From Paracoccaceae bacterium (GTDB lineage: Bacteria; Pseudomonadota; Alphaproteobacteria; Rhodobacterales; Rhodobacteraceae), in NCBI GenBank assembly GCA_009920815.1, contig RFZH01000001.1, positions 1-55,789 of the forward strand: a DNA stretch of 55,789 nt, in the 5' to 3' direction. The position numbers and the translations under genes are program-made. This document shows positions 26,647 through 35,311 of the stretch, one piece after another. Numbering within the stretch: the first letter of the stretch is position 1; each line of letters starts with the position of its first letter. The notes under the pieces were generated by a model, which worked only from the letters and a program-made list of their open reading frames with translations, was not told the DNA's origin and made no database searches.

Positions 26647-26939
26647 GATAACACCTCATCTGAGAACGAAAACTCACAAAGCTCCATTACCTCAAGATCG
26701 CCTGTTGCGCGCGTCCATAGGCGTTCTAAACCACTGGCGCGAACGATGATCGCGTTTCGGTCTTCGCTAACGACTTCGCCGAAAGGTGCCATGATCTCTG
26801 GACCTTCGACGTGGACCTCATCACCAGGATAAATGACCGCGCCATTGTTAAAGCGGACATGCGCGTGCAGGCTTTCAAATTTATGGCTAATTTCGACTGT
26901 GCAAGGCACATATTCCTTGGTTCGTGTAAAAAACCCCAT
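26643..26939 (-). CDS. Small conserved protein in the PuhD position
   Basis: A 98-residue soluble protein starting MGFFTRTKEYVPCTVEISHK. It has no transmembrane segment and no signal, and looks like a small beta-barrel domain (VRFNNGAVIYPGDEVHVEGP, FGEVVSEDRNAIIVRASG). It lies 2 bases after puhC and overlaps acsF by ATGA, so it is surely part of the puhABC-acsF-puhE transcript. The place corresponds to a small ORF (orf55/puhD) in R. capsulatus, but this protein is longer and I cannot show homology. Function unknown; assembly or cyclase support is a guess from context. Confidence 0.75.
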   Translation of the reverse strand: MGFFTRTKEYVPCTVEISHKFESLHAHVRFNNGAVIYPGDEVHVEGPEIMAPFGEVVSEDRNAIIVRASGLERLWTRATGDLEVMELCEFSFSDEVLS

Positions 26940-26941
26940 GA

Positions 26942-27412
26942 TTAGTTTCCTTTCATCGCTTTGGCTACGAGATTGGCAAATGCGCGGGAATTGTCCGCGC
27001 CAAATCCCATCAGATCCGCTTGCCAACCGGTCTGAGGGTCTAATAGAGAAAGGCGGTTATTTTCCCGCCAAATGACATGGACAGGCGCGTCCATCGTCAT
27101 TCCTGCGCGCGCGCGTTCACGTTCAATGACGCGCGCGACGCCGGAAATAAATCCGCCCTTTTCCCCAGTCATTTCGGCAAGCACTGTGCCGTTTTGATCT
27201 AAAACACGGACTGCGCCGCTTTGTTGTCCGTAAATATACAGGGGAACTTCGGCTTTGATCGGTGATGCAGGGGGCGTTGCGACCGCAGGCACATCGAAAA
27301 CGCGCACCATGGTGACAGAAAATAGTACCACCAGGACCAATGAAAACATCGCCCATAAAGCGACTTTTGGGATCGTTTCTTCGTCCTTTTTTATGTAACG
27401 AACATCGGCCAT
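26942..27412 (-). CDS. puhC: PuhC, photosynthetic complex assembly protein
   Basis: The 156-residue protein has one N-terminal transmembrane helix (VALWAMFSLVLVVLFSVTMV, about residues 17-36) and a periplasmic domain with the conserved GGFISGVARVIERERARAG and LSLLDPQTGWQADLMGFG. In R. capsulatus PuhC promotes reaction centre-LH1 assembly. It lies 9 bases after puhB. Confidence 0.93.
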   Translation of the reverse strand: MADVRYIKKDEETIPKVALWAMFSLVLVVLFSVTMVRVFDVPAVATPPASPIKAEVPLYIYGQQSGAVRVLDQNGTVLAEMTGEKGGFISGVARVIERERARAGMTMDAPVHVIWRENNRLSLLDPQTGWQADLMGFGADNSRAFANLVAKAMKGN

Positions 27413-27421
27413 TTTTGTCCC

Positions 27422-28060
27422 CTATTGCGCAGCGACGCCCAGAATTGGTGTGTCTGCATGCGATTTGTTTTGTTCTTCAATGAGGCGGGCTTTGGCAGCT
27501 TTGGCCAGAATGTTCGCGACGGCATCCGCATCTGCGATGGCGCGTAAAGTGGGCTGTGGTTTGGTAAAATGCCATGGGCGGGCATGTGGCCATAGAACAA
27601 GAAACGAAAACTTTGTACCGCCCTTGGTTTCTAGGGCAATGTTTCCATGTCCATTGCGCCGCTTTGCAAGAGCTGCATTTTCAATCTGGGTAAAAGGCAG
27701 GTTCAATGTTACGGTCAACGCCGCACCCACGCGCATAGCAACGCGACGGTTTGTGATGGTGTAAACCGTCGCGCGCGCTTGGACATAACCGACAATTATA
27801 AACAATCCAGCCACAATTGCGCCGATCACCACAAAGGGCAATGACACAGCGATGGCGCGATCTAATGGCAAAAGATCAACCACGGTAAAAAACCGCCATA
27901 GCGTTAAGATACCGAAATAGCCGACAACCCACCAAAGGTTCATCGATTGCACCGTCAGGTGCCACCAATCTGGTCGCCCCTGCCACAAGATGACCTCGCC
28001 CCGAGGCAGGAATTCAGGGAGTCCCTTAATCGGTTCTACTGCGAAATCATCATGTGACAT
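27422..28060 (-). CDS. puhB: PuhB, reaction centre assembly protein with PH-like domain
   Basis: The 212 residues start MSHDDFAVEPIKGLPEFLPR; GEVILWQGRPDWWHL and the PH-like stretch TVYTITNRRVAMRVGAALTV, with two or three helices between them (WVVGYFGILTLWRFF, VVIGAIVAGLFIIVGYV), are the PuhB plan. PuhB forms dimers that help assemble the reaction centre. It follows puhA by 19 bases. Confidence 0.94.
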   Translation of the reverse strand: MSHDDFAVEPIKGLPEFLPRGEVILWQGRPDWWHLTVQSMNLWWVVGYFGILTLWRFFTVVDLLPLDRAIAVSLPFVVIGAIVAGLFIIVGYVQARATVYTITNRRVAMRVGAALTVTLNLPFTQIENAALAKRRNGHGNIALETKGGTKFSFLVLWPHARPWHFTKPQPTLRAIADADAVANILAKAAKARLIEEQNKSHADTPILGVAAQ

Positions 28061-28079
28061 GGACGGCCCCTTTCCGGGA

Positions 28080-28847
28080 TTACAATTGTGGTTCTAGGCG
28101 TGCAGAAGAGGCATAAAGTGTTCCGCCTGCGTAATAAGCGGAAATCTTTTCTTCCTCTAACAAGGTTACTTGATTGCCTGATTTATGTTTTGGGACATCG
28201 TTGAAATGTTTGCCAAAAATCGACTTAATCGCCACACGATTAGAATGAATGCGCGCAAGCGTCATTGGGACCAAACGTGTGCCTTCACCAGTTGCTGCAT
28301 CCAATTCGATTTCCAAATAGCGCACCAATTGCTCAGGTTCGTCCACCCACATGTCGCAGATCCGGCCGACGATTTCGCCGTCCCCTGCCATGACCGGTAA
28401 ACCACGCGGATCACGTCCAGCGGCCACAAAAAATTTATCGCTCCCTGAGAGTGGGATAATTTTTGGATGACCATGTGCATCTAACTCCGCGACATCGCGA
28501 CGGGCTGCCCATGCTGCGGGACCAACGCCATCCTTCATTGGATTTCCCGTTGGTTCAAATGGATAGCCATTTGCAACGTTGGTTTGTTGCAAAGCAACCT
28601 CACGACGTTCCCCATCATTATTTGGTACTGTCACGTCGCCGCGGCCATGGGGCAACTTAAAGGTTTTTGGATCAGGAACCGGGAACATTCCTTGGTTTGC
28701 TGCAACGGTGCCATCGTCATTTTCCAAAGGATAGCCTTCGCGCATGTTTTCCCGCTGAATGTAAAAAATCAGCAGAGCGAAAAAGATCCAGAACAGCCAC
28801 AGCGCTGCGCTGACCAGATCAAAGTTTCCAAAAAATACTGTTGTCAT
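28080..28847 (-). CDS. puhA: Photosynthetic reaction centre H subunit
   Basis: Caps the cytoplasmic face of the LM core and guides proton transfer to QB. The 255 residues have one N-terminal helix (SAALWLFWIFFALLIFYIQR), the family motif RENMREGYPLEND, a PRC-barrel region (GRICDMWVDEPEQLVRYLEI) and the C-terminal LLEEEKISAYYAGGTLYA. It lies 27 bases after lhaA. Confidence 0.97.
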   Translation of the reverse strand: MTTVFFGNFDLVSAALWLFWIFFALLIFYIQRENMREGYPLENDDGTVAANQGMFPVPDPKTFKLPHGRGDVTVPNNDGERREVALQQTNVANGYPFEPTGNPMKDGVGPAAWAARRDVAELDAHGHPKIIPLSGSDKFFVAAGRDPRGLPVMAGDGEIVGRICDMWVDEPEQLVRYLEIELDAATGEGTRLVPMTLARIHSNRVAIKSIFGKHFNDVPKHKSGNQVTLLEEEKISAYYAGGTLYASSARLEPQL

Positions 28848-28874
28848 GTCAGTTTCCTTTCAAAACGCTACCGA

Positions 28875-30320
28875 TCACATTGGAAAATCAGCGAGCTGAA
28901 TGCCCCCTGACCTTTGATCGGATAAAGATGAAGTGCGTCGCGCCTGCCGCACCAATGGTCTGAGAAGAACGAACGTTATGATCAACGCCGCTATCTCGGT
29001 TGTGTAAACAGTTGCATACCCCGTTGCCGGCGTCGTCAGGCGGTCACCAAATGTGCCACCCAATGCAGCGGAATTGATCCAATCCCGCAATGTCCCGCCA
29101 AGTGCGATTGCGCATCCAGCCGCTGTCGCCTGTGCGGCACCCCATGCGCCAAGCGCCAAGCCGCGGCCGGCATCATTGATCACAGGCAGATTCATGGCCG
29201 TGATTAACGTGGCAACCGCAAACAAGCCTGCGCCTAAGCCAATCAAGGTTGTACCTGTAAAAAACAAAAGCGGTGATGCGGCGGGCGTTGCCAAAATTAC
29301 CGCTATAAAGGCAATAATCCCAACCAAGACGGCCTTAGACATCAATTGATGTTCGGCTGCGCCTGACCGTAAATGTCGCGCAGCAAAGGCCAAACCGATA
29401 AGTGCCCCCAAGGACCACGCTGCAGTCAGCCACGTGGTTTTGCCAACGCTTAGGCCCAGAACCTCGCCTCCGTAGGGTTCTAGCAAAACATCTTGCATAT
29501 TGAACGCAAGCGTCCCAACAAAGACCACAACAATTAAACGGCTTGCCGAAGGTGTCGCCATAAAATCCGCCCATGCATTTGAAAAAACGGGACGCGGTTG
29601 CGCACGTTCAGAGGCGGTCATTGGCATGACATGTTCTTGTTTCCACAGTGCGATTAGGTTCAATAACAATCCCGTAATCGCCGCGCCTTGAACCACGCGA
29701 ATAAGCGTAAGATTCGAAAAATCACGCAAAAGCCAACCAATCAAAAGGGCAGAAAGGCCCATCCCCGCCAGATACATGACATAAAGCAGCGAAACGACAC
29801 GCGGACGCGTGATATCATCTGCCCGATCACTGGCTAAGGCCAATCCCGCGGTTTGGGTCATGTGCATGCCAAACCCTGTCATCAAAAACGCAAAAGCTGC
29901 CAGGATTTCGCCCGCCCAATCAGGACCCAAGGTTTGATCGCCTGATAAGACAATCAAAGCAAATGGCATGACTGCAAGCCCACCCATTTGGCACAAAGAT
30001 CCGAACCAGATATATGGAACCCGTTTCCATCCAATCGCAGAGCGGTGTGTATCGGATCTAAATCCTAAAACGGCACGAAATGGCGCAATCAAAACAGGTA
30101 AGGCAATCATAATTGCGACAATCATCGCAGGAACGCTAAGTTCGACGATCATCACACGATTCAAGGTGCCCAATAGCATGACACTGGCCATGCCCACCGA
30201 TACTTGGAACAACGACAGGCGCAGGATTTGCGATAACGGCAAATCCGTGCTGGCCGCATCCGCAAAAGGCAACATGCGCCGCGGAAGCTGTGTCCAAGTA
30301 TGGCGTTTGGGGGATGTCAT
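28875..30320 (-). CDS. lhaA: LhaA, LH1 assembly protein (PucC-type MFS transporter)
   Basis: The 481-residue polytopic protein has 12 hydrophobic helices and belongs to the PucC/BCD family of the major facilitator superfamily. LFQVSVGMASVMLLGTLNRV, GFRSDTHRSAIGWKRVPYIW, GLGAGLFAVATLITAMNL and GLALGAWGAAQATAAG are shared with PucC. It helps insert LH1. The first 30 residues are cytoplasmic and basic. It overlaps bchM by ATGA. Confidence 0.95.
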   Translation of the reverse strand: MTSPKRHTWTQLPRRMLPFADAASTDLPLSQILRLSLFQVSVGMASVMLLGTLNRVMIVELSVPAMIVAIMIALPVLIAPFRAVLGFRSDTHRSAIGWKRVPYIWFGSLCQMGGLAVMPFALIVLSGDQTLGPDWAGEILAAFAFLMTGFGMHMTQTAGLALASDRADDITRPRVVSLLYVMYLAGMGLSALLIGWLLRDFSNLTLIRVVQGAAITGLLLNLIALWKQEHVMPMTASERAQPRPVFSNAWADFMATPSASRLIVVVFVGTLAFNMQDVLLEPYGGEVLGLSVGKTTWLTAAWSLGALIGLAFAARHLRSGAAEHQLMSKAVLVGIIAFIAVILATPAASPLLFFTGTTLIGLGAGLFAVATLITAMNLPVINDAGRGLALGAWGAAQATAAGCAIALGGTLRDWINSAALGGTFGDRLTTPATGYATVYTTEIAALIITFVLLRPLVRQARRTSSLSDQRSGGIQLADFPM

Positions 30321-30814
30321 CTATGGCACCCCATTGCATGAGAAATGTAAAATCCCGATGTCACGCGCCCCAAATCAACCAACAGTGCATCATCCCCCAG
30401 CGCACGGCGCAACGCGCGATAGGATTGCGGCACCATTGTGGGGGATTTATCACCCTTGGGGGCAAGCTTTCCCGCGTACCACATCGATTCGATGTGATCG
30501 TGTAATTCAACGGGGATGCGTTTGCGCGCGATATCTATCAAGGACGGGCTGATATCAATTGCGACCACATCAGCGCCACGCAGGGCAAGTTCTTGGGTTA
30601 ACTGTCCAGGGCCACAGCCTGCGTCCATGATGCGTGCCCCTGTCAAGTCTTGTGGTAACTGGGCTAGCAATTTCATCCGCATTTCATCGCGCCCTGCCCG
30701 CACAGTTTGTCGAATGCGCGACACTGGGGCGTCCGACGTTAGGCGTTCCCATGTTTTTGTGGCGGTTTTGTCGAAATACATTTCAACCCGCGACAGTGTT
30801 TGTTCGTACCGCAT
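30317..30814 (-). CDS. bchM: Mg-protoporphyrin O-methyltransferase with a large internal deletion
   Basis: BchM transfers methyl from SAM to Mg-protoporphyrin IX, giving the AcsF substrate. The N-terminal half is typical: TSDAPVSRIRQTVRAGRDEM, then the SAM motif ARIMDAGCGPGQLTQELALR and ADVVAIDISPSLIDIARKRI. The C-terminal part is also typical: WYAGKLAPKGDKSPTMVPQS and GRVTSGFYISHAMG. Between them the protein goes straight from PVELHDHIES to MWYAGK. Family members have about 60 residues here, including the FD.V.AMDSLIHY motif and the following beta strand. The frame is unbroken (165 aa against the usual ~225). ATG 30814 overlaps the bchL stop; a TTG at 30817 is possible. It is probably inactive unless another copy exists. 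Confidence 0.9.
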   Translation of the reverse strand: MRYEQTLSRVEMYFDKTATKTWERLTSDAPVSRIRQTVRAGRDEMRMKLLAQLPQDLTGARIMDAGCGPGQLTQELALRGADVVAIDISPSLIDIARKRIPVELHDHIESMWYAGKLAPKGDKSPTMVPQSYRALRRALGDDALLVDLGRVTSGFYISHAMGCHR

Positions 30815-31713
30815 CAATCAAATCCTAAAAGCTCAAAGATTTCGCGATCTTCTAAAGGTGCAGGCGCTAAGGGTTCAGTTCCATTCCACAGTGTTTGCGC
30901 AAGGCGGATATATTCCTTTTGCACTGCGGCAACGTCATCATCGAGATCCATCTCAAATAGCGTCTTTTTCTTCAGACGCGACCGACGAATCACGTCAACA
31001 TCGGGCATATGCGCGATGCGATTAAATCCCACAGTGCGGCAATAACGATCAACTTCGTCGGTATCTTTGGACCGATTGGCGACACAGCCCGCAAGGCGCA
31101 CCTTGTAATTGTTTGATTTCGCTTGAACTGCCGCGATGATGCGGTTCATTGCATAAATGCTGTCAAAGTCATTCGCGGTAACGATCAATGCGCGATCCGC
31201 GTGCTGCAAGGGGGCCGCAAAGCCGCCGCAGACGACATCACCCAAAACGTCGAAAATCACCACATCGGTATCGTCCAACAGGTGGTGTTGTTTCAACAAT
31301 TTCACGGTTTGACCAACAACATAACCACCGCAACCGGTCCCCGCAGGGGGGCCGCCAGCCTCGACACATTTAACGCCATTGAATCCTTCAAAGACAAAAT
31401 CTTCGGCGCGCAGCTCTTCGGCGTGAAAATCCACCTCTTTCAAGATATCGATCACAGTTGGAACCAACGATCCTGTCAGAGTGAATGTGCTGTCATGTTT
31501 TGGATCACATCCAATTTGCAGGACACGTTTGCCAAGTTTTGAAAACGCTGCAGACAAATTTGAACTGGTCGTTGATTTTCCAATCCCACCCTTGCCATAG
31601 ACCGAGAACACCTTGGCGCCCTCAATTTTCATGTCGGGGTCTTGATGCACTTGCACTGACCCTTCGCCGTCTTGGCCATTTAGGCGTGGTACGGTGGTAT
31701 CTAATGGGCTCAT
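30814..31713 (-). CDS. bchL: Light-independent protochlorophyllide reductase iron protein L
   Basis: NifH-like ATPase that delivers electrons to BchNB for ring-D reduction. The 299 residues carry the P-loop FSVYGKGGIGKSTTSSNL near residue 40 and the cluster Cys in VEAGGPPAGTGCGGYVVGQT and VLGDVVCGGFAAPL. It lies 34 bases after bchH and one base overlaps bchM. Confidence 0.98.
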   Translation of the reverse strand: MSPLDTTVPRLNGQDGEGSVQVHQDPDMKIEGAKVFSVYGKGGIGKSTTSSNLSAAFSKLGKRVLQIGCDPKHDSTFTLTGSLVPTVIDILKEVDFHAEELRAEDFVFEGFNGVKCVEAGGPPAGTGCGGYVVGQTVKLLKQHHLLDDTDVVIFDVLGDVVCGGFAAPLQHADRALIVTANDFDSIYAMNRIIAAVQAKSNNYKVRLAGCVANRSKDTDEVDRYCRTVGFNRIAHMPDVDVIRRSRLKKKTLFEMDLDDDVAAVQKEYIRLAQTLWNGTEPLAPAPLEDREIFELLGFD

Positions 31714-31747
31714 GGCTGATGCCTTTCGGTAAAAGGGTTATAGTATG

Positions 31748-34700
31748 TCATTGTGCTGCGATCCCTTCCATTCGGTCTTCAAGCGCGTCAGCCGCATTTT
31801 GCAACGCCGCGATCGTGTCGGGATCAGGGGTCCAATAGGCGCGATCTGTCGCCTCAAGCAGGCGGTTCGCCATGCGCGAACTGGCAGTCGGGTTCAACGA
31901 CGCCAAACGTTCGCGCATGGCTTCATCTAGGACAAAGGTTTCGGTGATGCGTTGATATACCCAAGGGTCGACCTGTCCGGTGGTGGCAGACCAGCCCAAG
32001 GTATTTGTCACATGCGCCTCAAGCTGGCGCACGCCCTCGGCACCATGCTCTAAAAGCGCTTCGTAGAATTTTGGGTTCAAAGACCGTGACCGTGTTTCCA
32101 GCGCGACTTGGTCCGCAAGGGTGCGCACCTTGCCTGTGCCTTTGGTATGGTCCGAGATATAAACAGGGATGTCTTGGCCACTGCGCGCGCGTTTCACCGC
32201 GCGTGATATCCCGCCCAAAGTGTCGAAATAATGGTCCACCGTCGTGACACCCAATTCGACACTTTCTAGGTTTTGATAGGCCAGTTCAACCTTGGACAAC
32301 ACGTTTTTCAAAAGCTTTTGGTTCTGGGTTGGTTTGCCGTTGCGACCATAGGCAAAGCTTTTGCGCGCCTCATAGGCATCGGCCAATTCGTCCTCTTGAT
32401 CAAAGGCGGAACTATCGACCAGCTGATTGACGTTTGATCCATATGCGCCTTCGGCGTTGGAAAAAATCCGCAGTGCGGCGGTTTCCAAATCATCCCCCGT
32501 CTCGGCCATATGGGCCAAGGTATTGGCCTTGACGAAATTCATCTCGGGATCTTCATCTGCAGCCGCGGCTTTATAGGTCGCTTCGGCCAACATGCGGGTT
32601 TGCAAGGGCAAAAGGTCGCGGAAAATCCCAGACAGCGTCATAATCACGTCAATCCGTGGGCGGCCTAATTCGGTCAAGGGGATCAAATCGGCACCCGACA
32701 GACGGCCAAAGCTGTCAAAGCGCGGACGCGCCCCAATCAACGCCAGCGCTTGGGCAATCTGTGCGCCGTCTGATTTAATATTGTCAGACCCCCACAAAAC
32801 CAAGGCAACCGTGCGGGGCAGTGATGCATGTTTTTCCAACAGCATATTTGCCTGATCTGCACCTTGACGACAGGCAAACGCCGTTGGCATGCGAAACGGA
32901 TCAAACGCATGAATGTTGCGCCCTGTTGGCAAAATATCACGCGATCTAACGATGTCACCGCCTGCGACTGGGGGCGTAAAGCCCGCGTCAAGCGCATGTA
33001 GGATCGCGGGAATTTCGGTGTTCTGCCCCAAGGCATCGGACATTGCCGCACGCGCATCGTCGGACAAATCCCCAACTGCGGTCAGATAGGCATGCCGTTG
33101 TTGATCGCTGATCCCCCGTCCCACAATGTGCAGCCCTTCGGGAACCAATGCCTCTTCGGTTTCTAATAATTTCAGCCAAAGCGCGGCGGTATCCGTTTCC
33201 GCAAAATCGACCGCCTCGGCCTGATCTTTTATCAACGCCTCTAATTCTGTGCGGTTTGGGTCGTCTTGCGCCATCTCGCGCCATCTGGTCAGGCTGTCCT
33301 TGAGGTCAAGCAAACCCTTGTACAGACCCGCCGACGAAACAGGTGGCGTTAGATGTGTGATTGTCACCGCATTGCTGCGCCGCTTGGCAAGGCTTGCCTC
33401 GGACGGATTGTTGCACGCATATACGTAAATATTGGGCAAATCGCCAATCAACCGATCAGGCCAATCTGCACCACTGACACCGGCCTGCTTTCCGGGCATG
33501 AATTCCAACGCGCCATGCATGCCAAAATGCAGCACAGCATCGGCACAGAAGTCACGTTTCAGCCATTGATAGAACGTCGAAAACGCATGAGTGGGTGCAA
33601 AGCCCTTTTCGAATAGCAACCGCATGGGGTCACCTTCGTATCCAAAGGTGGGCTGCACACCGACAAAGATGTTGCCAAACTGTTGACCCAGCACAAAGAC
33701 AGAACTGCCATCGGATTGCACGCGGCCCGGGGCGGGGCCCCACTGTGTCTCAATCTCGTCGAGCCATGGTGTATTGCGCAATATCCAATCGGCATTTACC
33801 CGCGCGACAACATTTGCGTCTTGGCCCAAGGTCTTTGAATTGCCGCCCAAGACCGCATCACGCAACGCTTCAACCGTTTCGGGAACATCCAAAGTATATC
33901 CAGCGTCGCGCATAGCGCCCATTGTGTTATGCAGCGACCCAAACACATCCAAATAGGCGGCCGTCCCTGCCGCGCCGGCATTCGGTGGAAAGCCAAACAA
34001 AACGATGCCAACCCGACGATTTACACGCTCTGATAGGCGCAGCGCCACCAATTTTTCCGTTCGTGCGACCAGTGCATCAATGCGTTCAAAACATGGTGCC
34101 ATCGCTCTGGCGTCTGTGGCTTTGCACGCATAAGAACACCCGCGACAGCCACCCTCTTCACCATGTCGGCCGGCAAAAACTGTCGGTGTTGTGGCGCCGT
34201 CTAATTCAGGCAGGGCAATGAGCATCGTGGTTTCAATAGGACCCAAGCCCCCCGCCGAAGCCGCCCATTGTGACAAGGTCTGAAACTCTAACGGATGGGC
34301 CGCAACATATGGAATGTCCAACGTTTTCAGCACCTCAACAGCGGCATCCGTGTTGTTATACGCAGGCCCACCCACCAATGAAAAACCAGAGAGCGAAACC
34401 ATCGCATCAATAGTGGCAACACCGTTATGTTGGAAATATTGGTCAATCGCAGGACGCCCATCCAAGCCTCCGGCAAAAGCAGGGACGACTTGGACGTTTT
34501 GTGCTTCAAATCGACGGATCACCGCGTCGTAATGCGCGGTATCACCGCTAAGCACATATGACCGCATTAACAACAATCCGACCCGCCCTTTGGGATTTGC
34601 GATCTTTGGCAGTGACGCAAAATCCAAGGCCATGCGCCCCGGAATGTCCGGATGATACAAGCCGACATCCGGATATTCGCGTGGCAAAGCAACGGCACGA

Positions 34701-35311
34701 CCAGCCCAACCTGAAACGCGCGAATATCGTGATAGCAAGAAGCGCAACATCGCTTCGATATTCTCGTCGCTTCCACCCAGCCAATATTGCATGACCAAAA
34801 ACCAAGCGCGCAGATCTTGGGCCTTGCCTGGAATATACTTCAGGATCTTGGGCAAACGGCGCAACATGCGCATTTTCTTTTCGCCGGTTTCGGTCGATGG
34901 CTTGGACGACCCGCGCAGCTTTTTCAAAAGCGCCATGGTCCCGCTTTCGGGTGCGGCCATATCTAGCGATCCCATGCGGGTTTGTTTCACCAACGCGGCG
35001 TCACAGATCATGCCAACCATCGCATCACAATGATCACGCCGCGCCATTAGAATTGGTAAAAGCGGGCGCACATGCTCTTCTAAAAACAGCAAGTTCACGA
35101 TGATGATATCCGCACGTTCAATCGCAGCCTTGGCACGGTCAAACGATGTGGGATCTTCGCCCCATTGGGCGGCGGCAAAAATTTCAATTTCAAGGCCTGG
35201 AAAATCGGTTGCCAAAGCGGCAAGCGCACGTTCACACGGCCGCGCGTTATGCGCGTCTAACGTCACAATCGCAATGCGATAGGATTGGATATCAGGGCCG
35301 CTATCGCGCAT
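31748..35311 (-). CDS. bchH: Magnesium chelatase porphyrin-binding subunit H
   Basis: Binds protoporphyrin IX and is the catalytic subunit of Mg chelatase. I chose ATG 35311 (MRDSGPDIQSYRIAIVTLDA, 1187 aa); the frame is open further upstream into bchB but unconserved. Family marks are LLMRSYVLSGDTAHYDAVIR, MHGALEFMPGKQAGVSGADW, YVYACNNPSEASLAKRRS and SQYGSNVNQL-like AYGSNVNQLVDSSAF in the CobN/H fold. It overlaps the end of bchB by 11 bases. Confidence 0.97.
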   Translation of the reverse strand: MRDSGPDIQSYRIAIVTLDAHNARPCERALAALATDFPGLEIEIFAAAQWGEDPTSFDRAKAAIERADIIIVNLLFLEEHVRPLLPILMARRDHCDAMVGMICDAALVKQTRMGSLDMAAPESGTMALLKKLRGSSKPSTETGEKKMRMLRRLPKILKYIPGKAQDLRAWFLVMQYWLGGSDENIEAMLRFLLSRYSRVSGWAGRAVALPREYPDVGLYHPDIPGRMALDFASLPKIANPKGRVGLLLMRSYVLSGDTAHYDAVIRRFEAQNVQVVPAFAGGLDGRPAIDQYFQHNGVATIDAMVSLSGFSLVGGPAYNNTDAAVEVLKTLDIPYVAAHPLEFQTLSQWAASAGGLGPIETTMLIALPELDGATTPTVFAGRHGEEGGCRGCSYACKATDARAMAPCFERIDALVARTEKLVALRLSERVNRRVGIVLFGFPPNAGAAGTAAYLDVFGSLHNTMGAMRDAGYTLDVPETVEALRDAVLGGNSKTLGQDANVVARVNADWILRNTPWLDEIETQWGPAPGRVQSDGSSVFVLGQQFGNIFVGVQPTFGYEGDPMRLLFEKGFAPTHAFSTFYQWLKRDFCADAVLHFGMHGALEFMPGKQAGVSGADWPDRLIGDLPNIYVYACNNPSEASLAKRRSNAVTITHLTPPVSSAGLYKGLLDLKDSLTRWREMAQDDPNRTELEALIKDQAEAVDFAETDTAALWLKLLETEEALVPEGLHIVGRGISDQQRHAYLTAVGDLSDDARAAMSDALGQNTEIPAILHALDAGFTPPVAGGDIVRSRDILPTGRNIHAFDPFRMPTAFACRQGADQANMLLEKHASLPRTVALVLWGSDNIKSDGAQIAQALALIGARPRFDSFGRLSGADLIPLTELGRPRIDVIMTLSGIFRDLLPLQTRMLAEATYKAAAADEDPEMNFVKANTLAHMAETGDDLETAALRIFSNAEGAYGSNVNQLVDSSAFDQEDELADAYEARKSFAYGRNGKPTQNQKLLKNVLSKVELAYQNLESVELGVTTVDHYFDTLGGISRAVKRARSGQDIPVYISDHTKGTGKVRTLADQVALETRSRSLNPKFYEALLEHGAEGVRQLEAHVTNTLGWSATTGQVDPWVYQRITETFVLDEAMRERLASLNPTASSRMANRLLEATDRAYWTPDPDTIAALQNAADALEDRMEGIAAQ

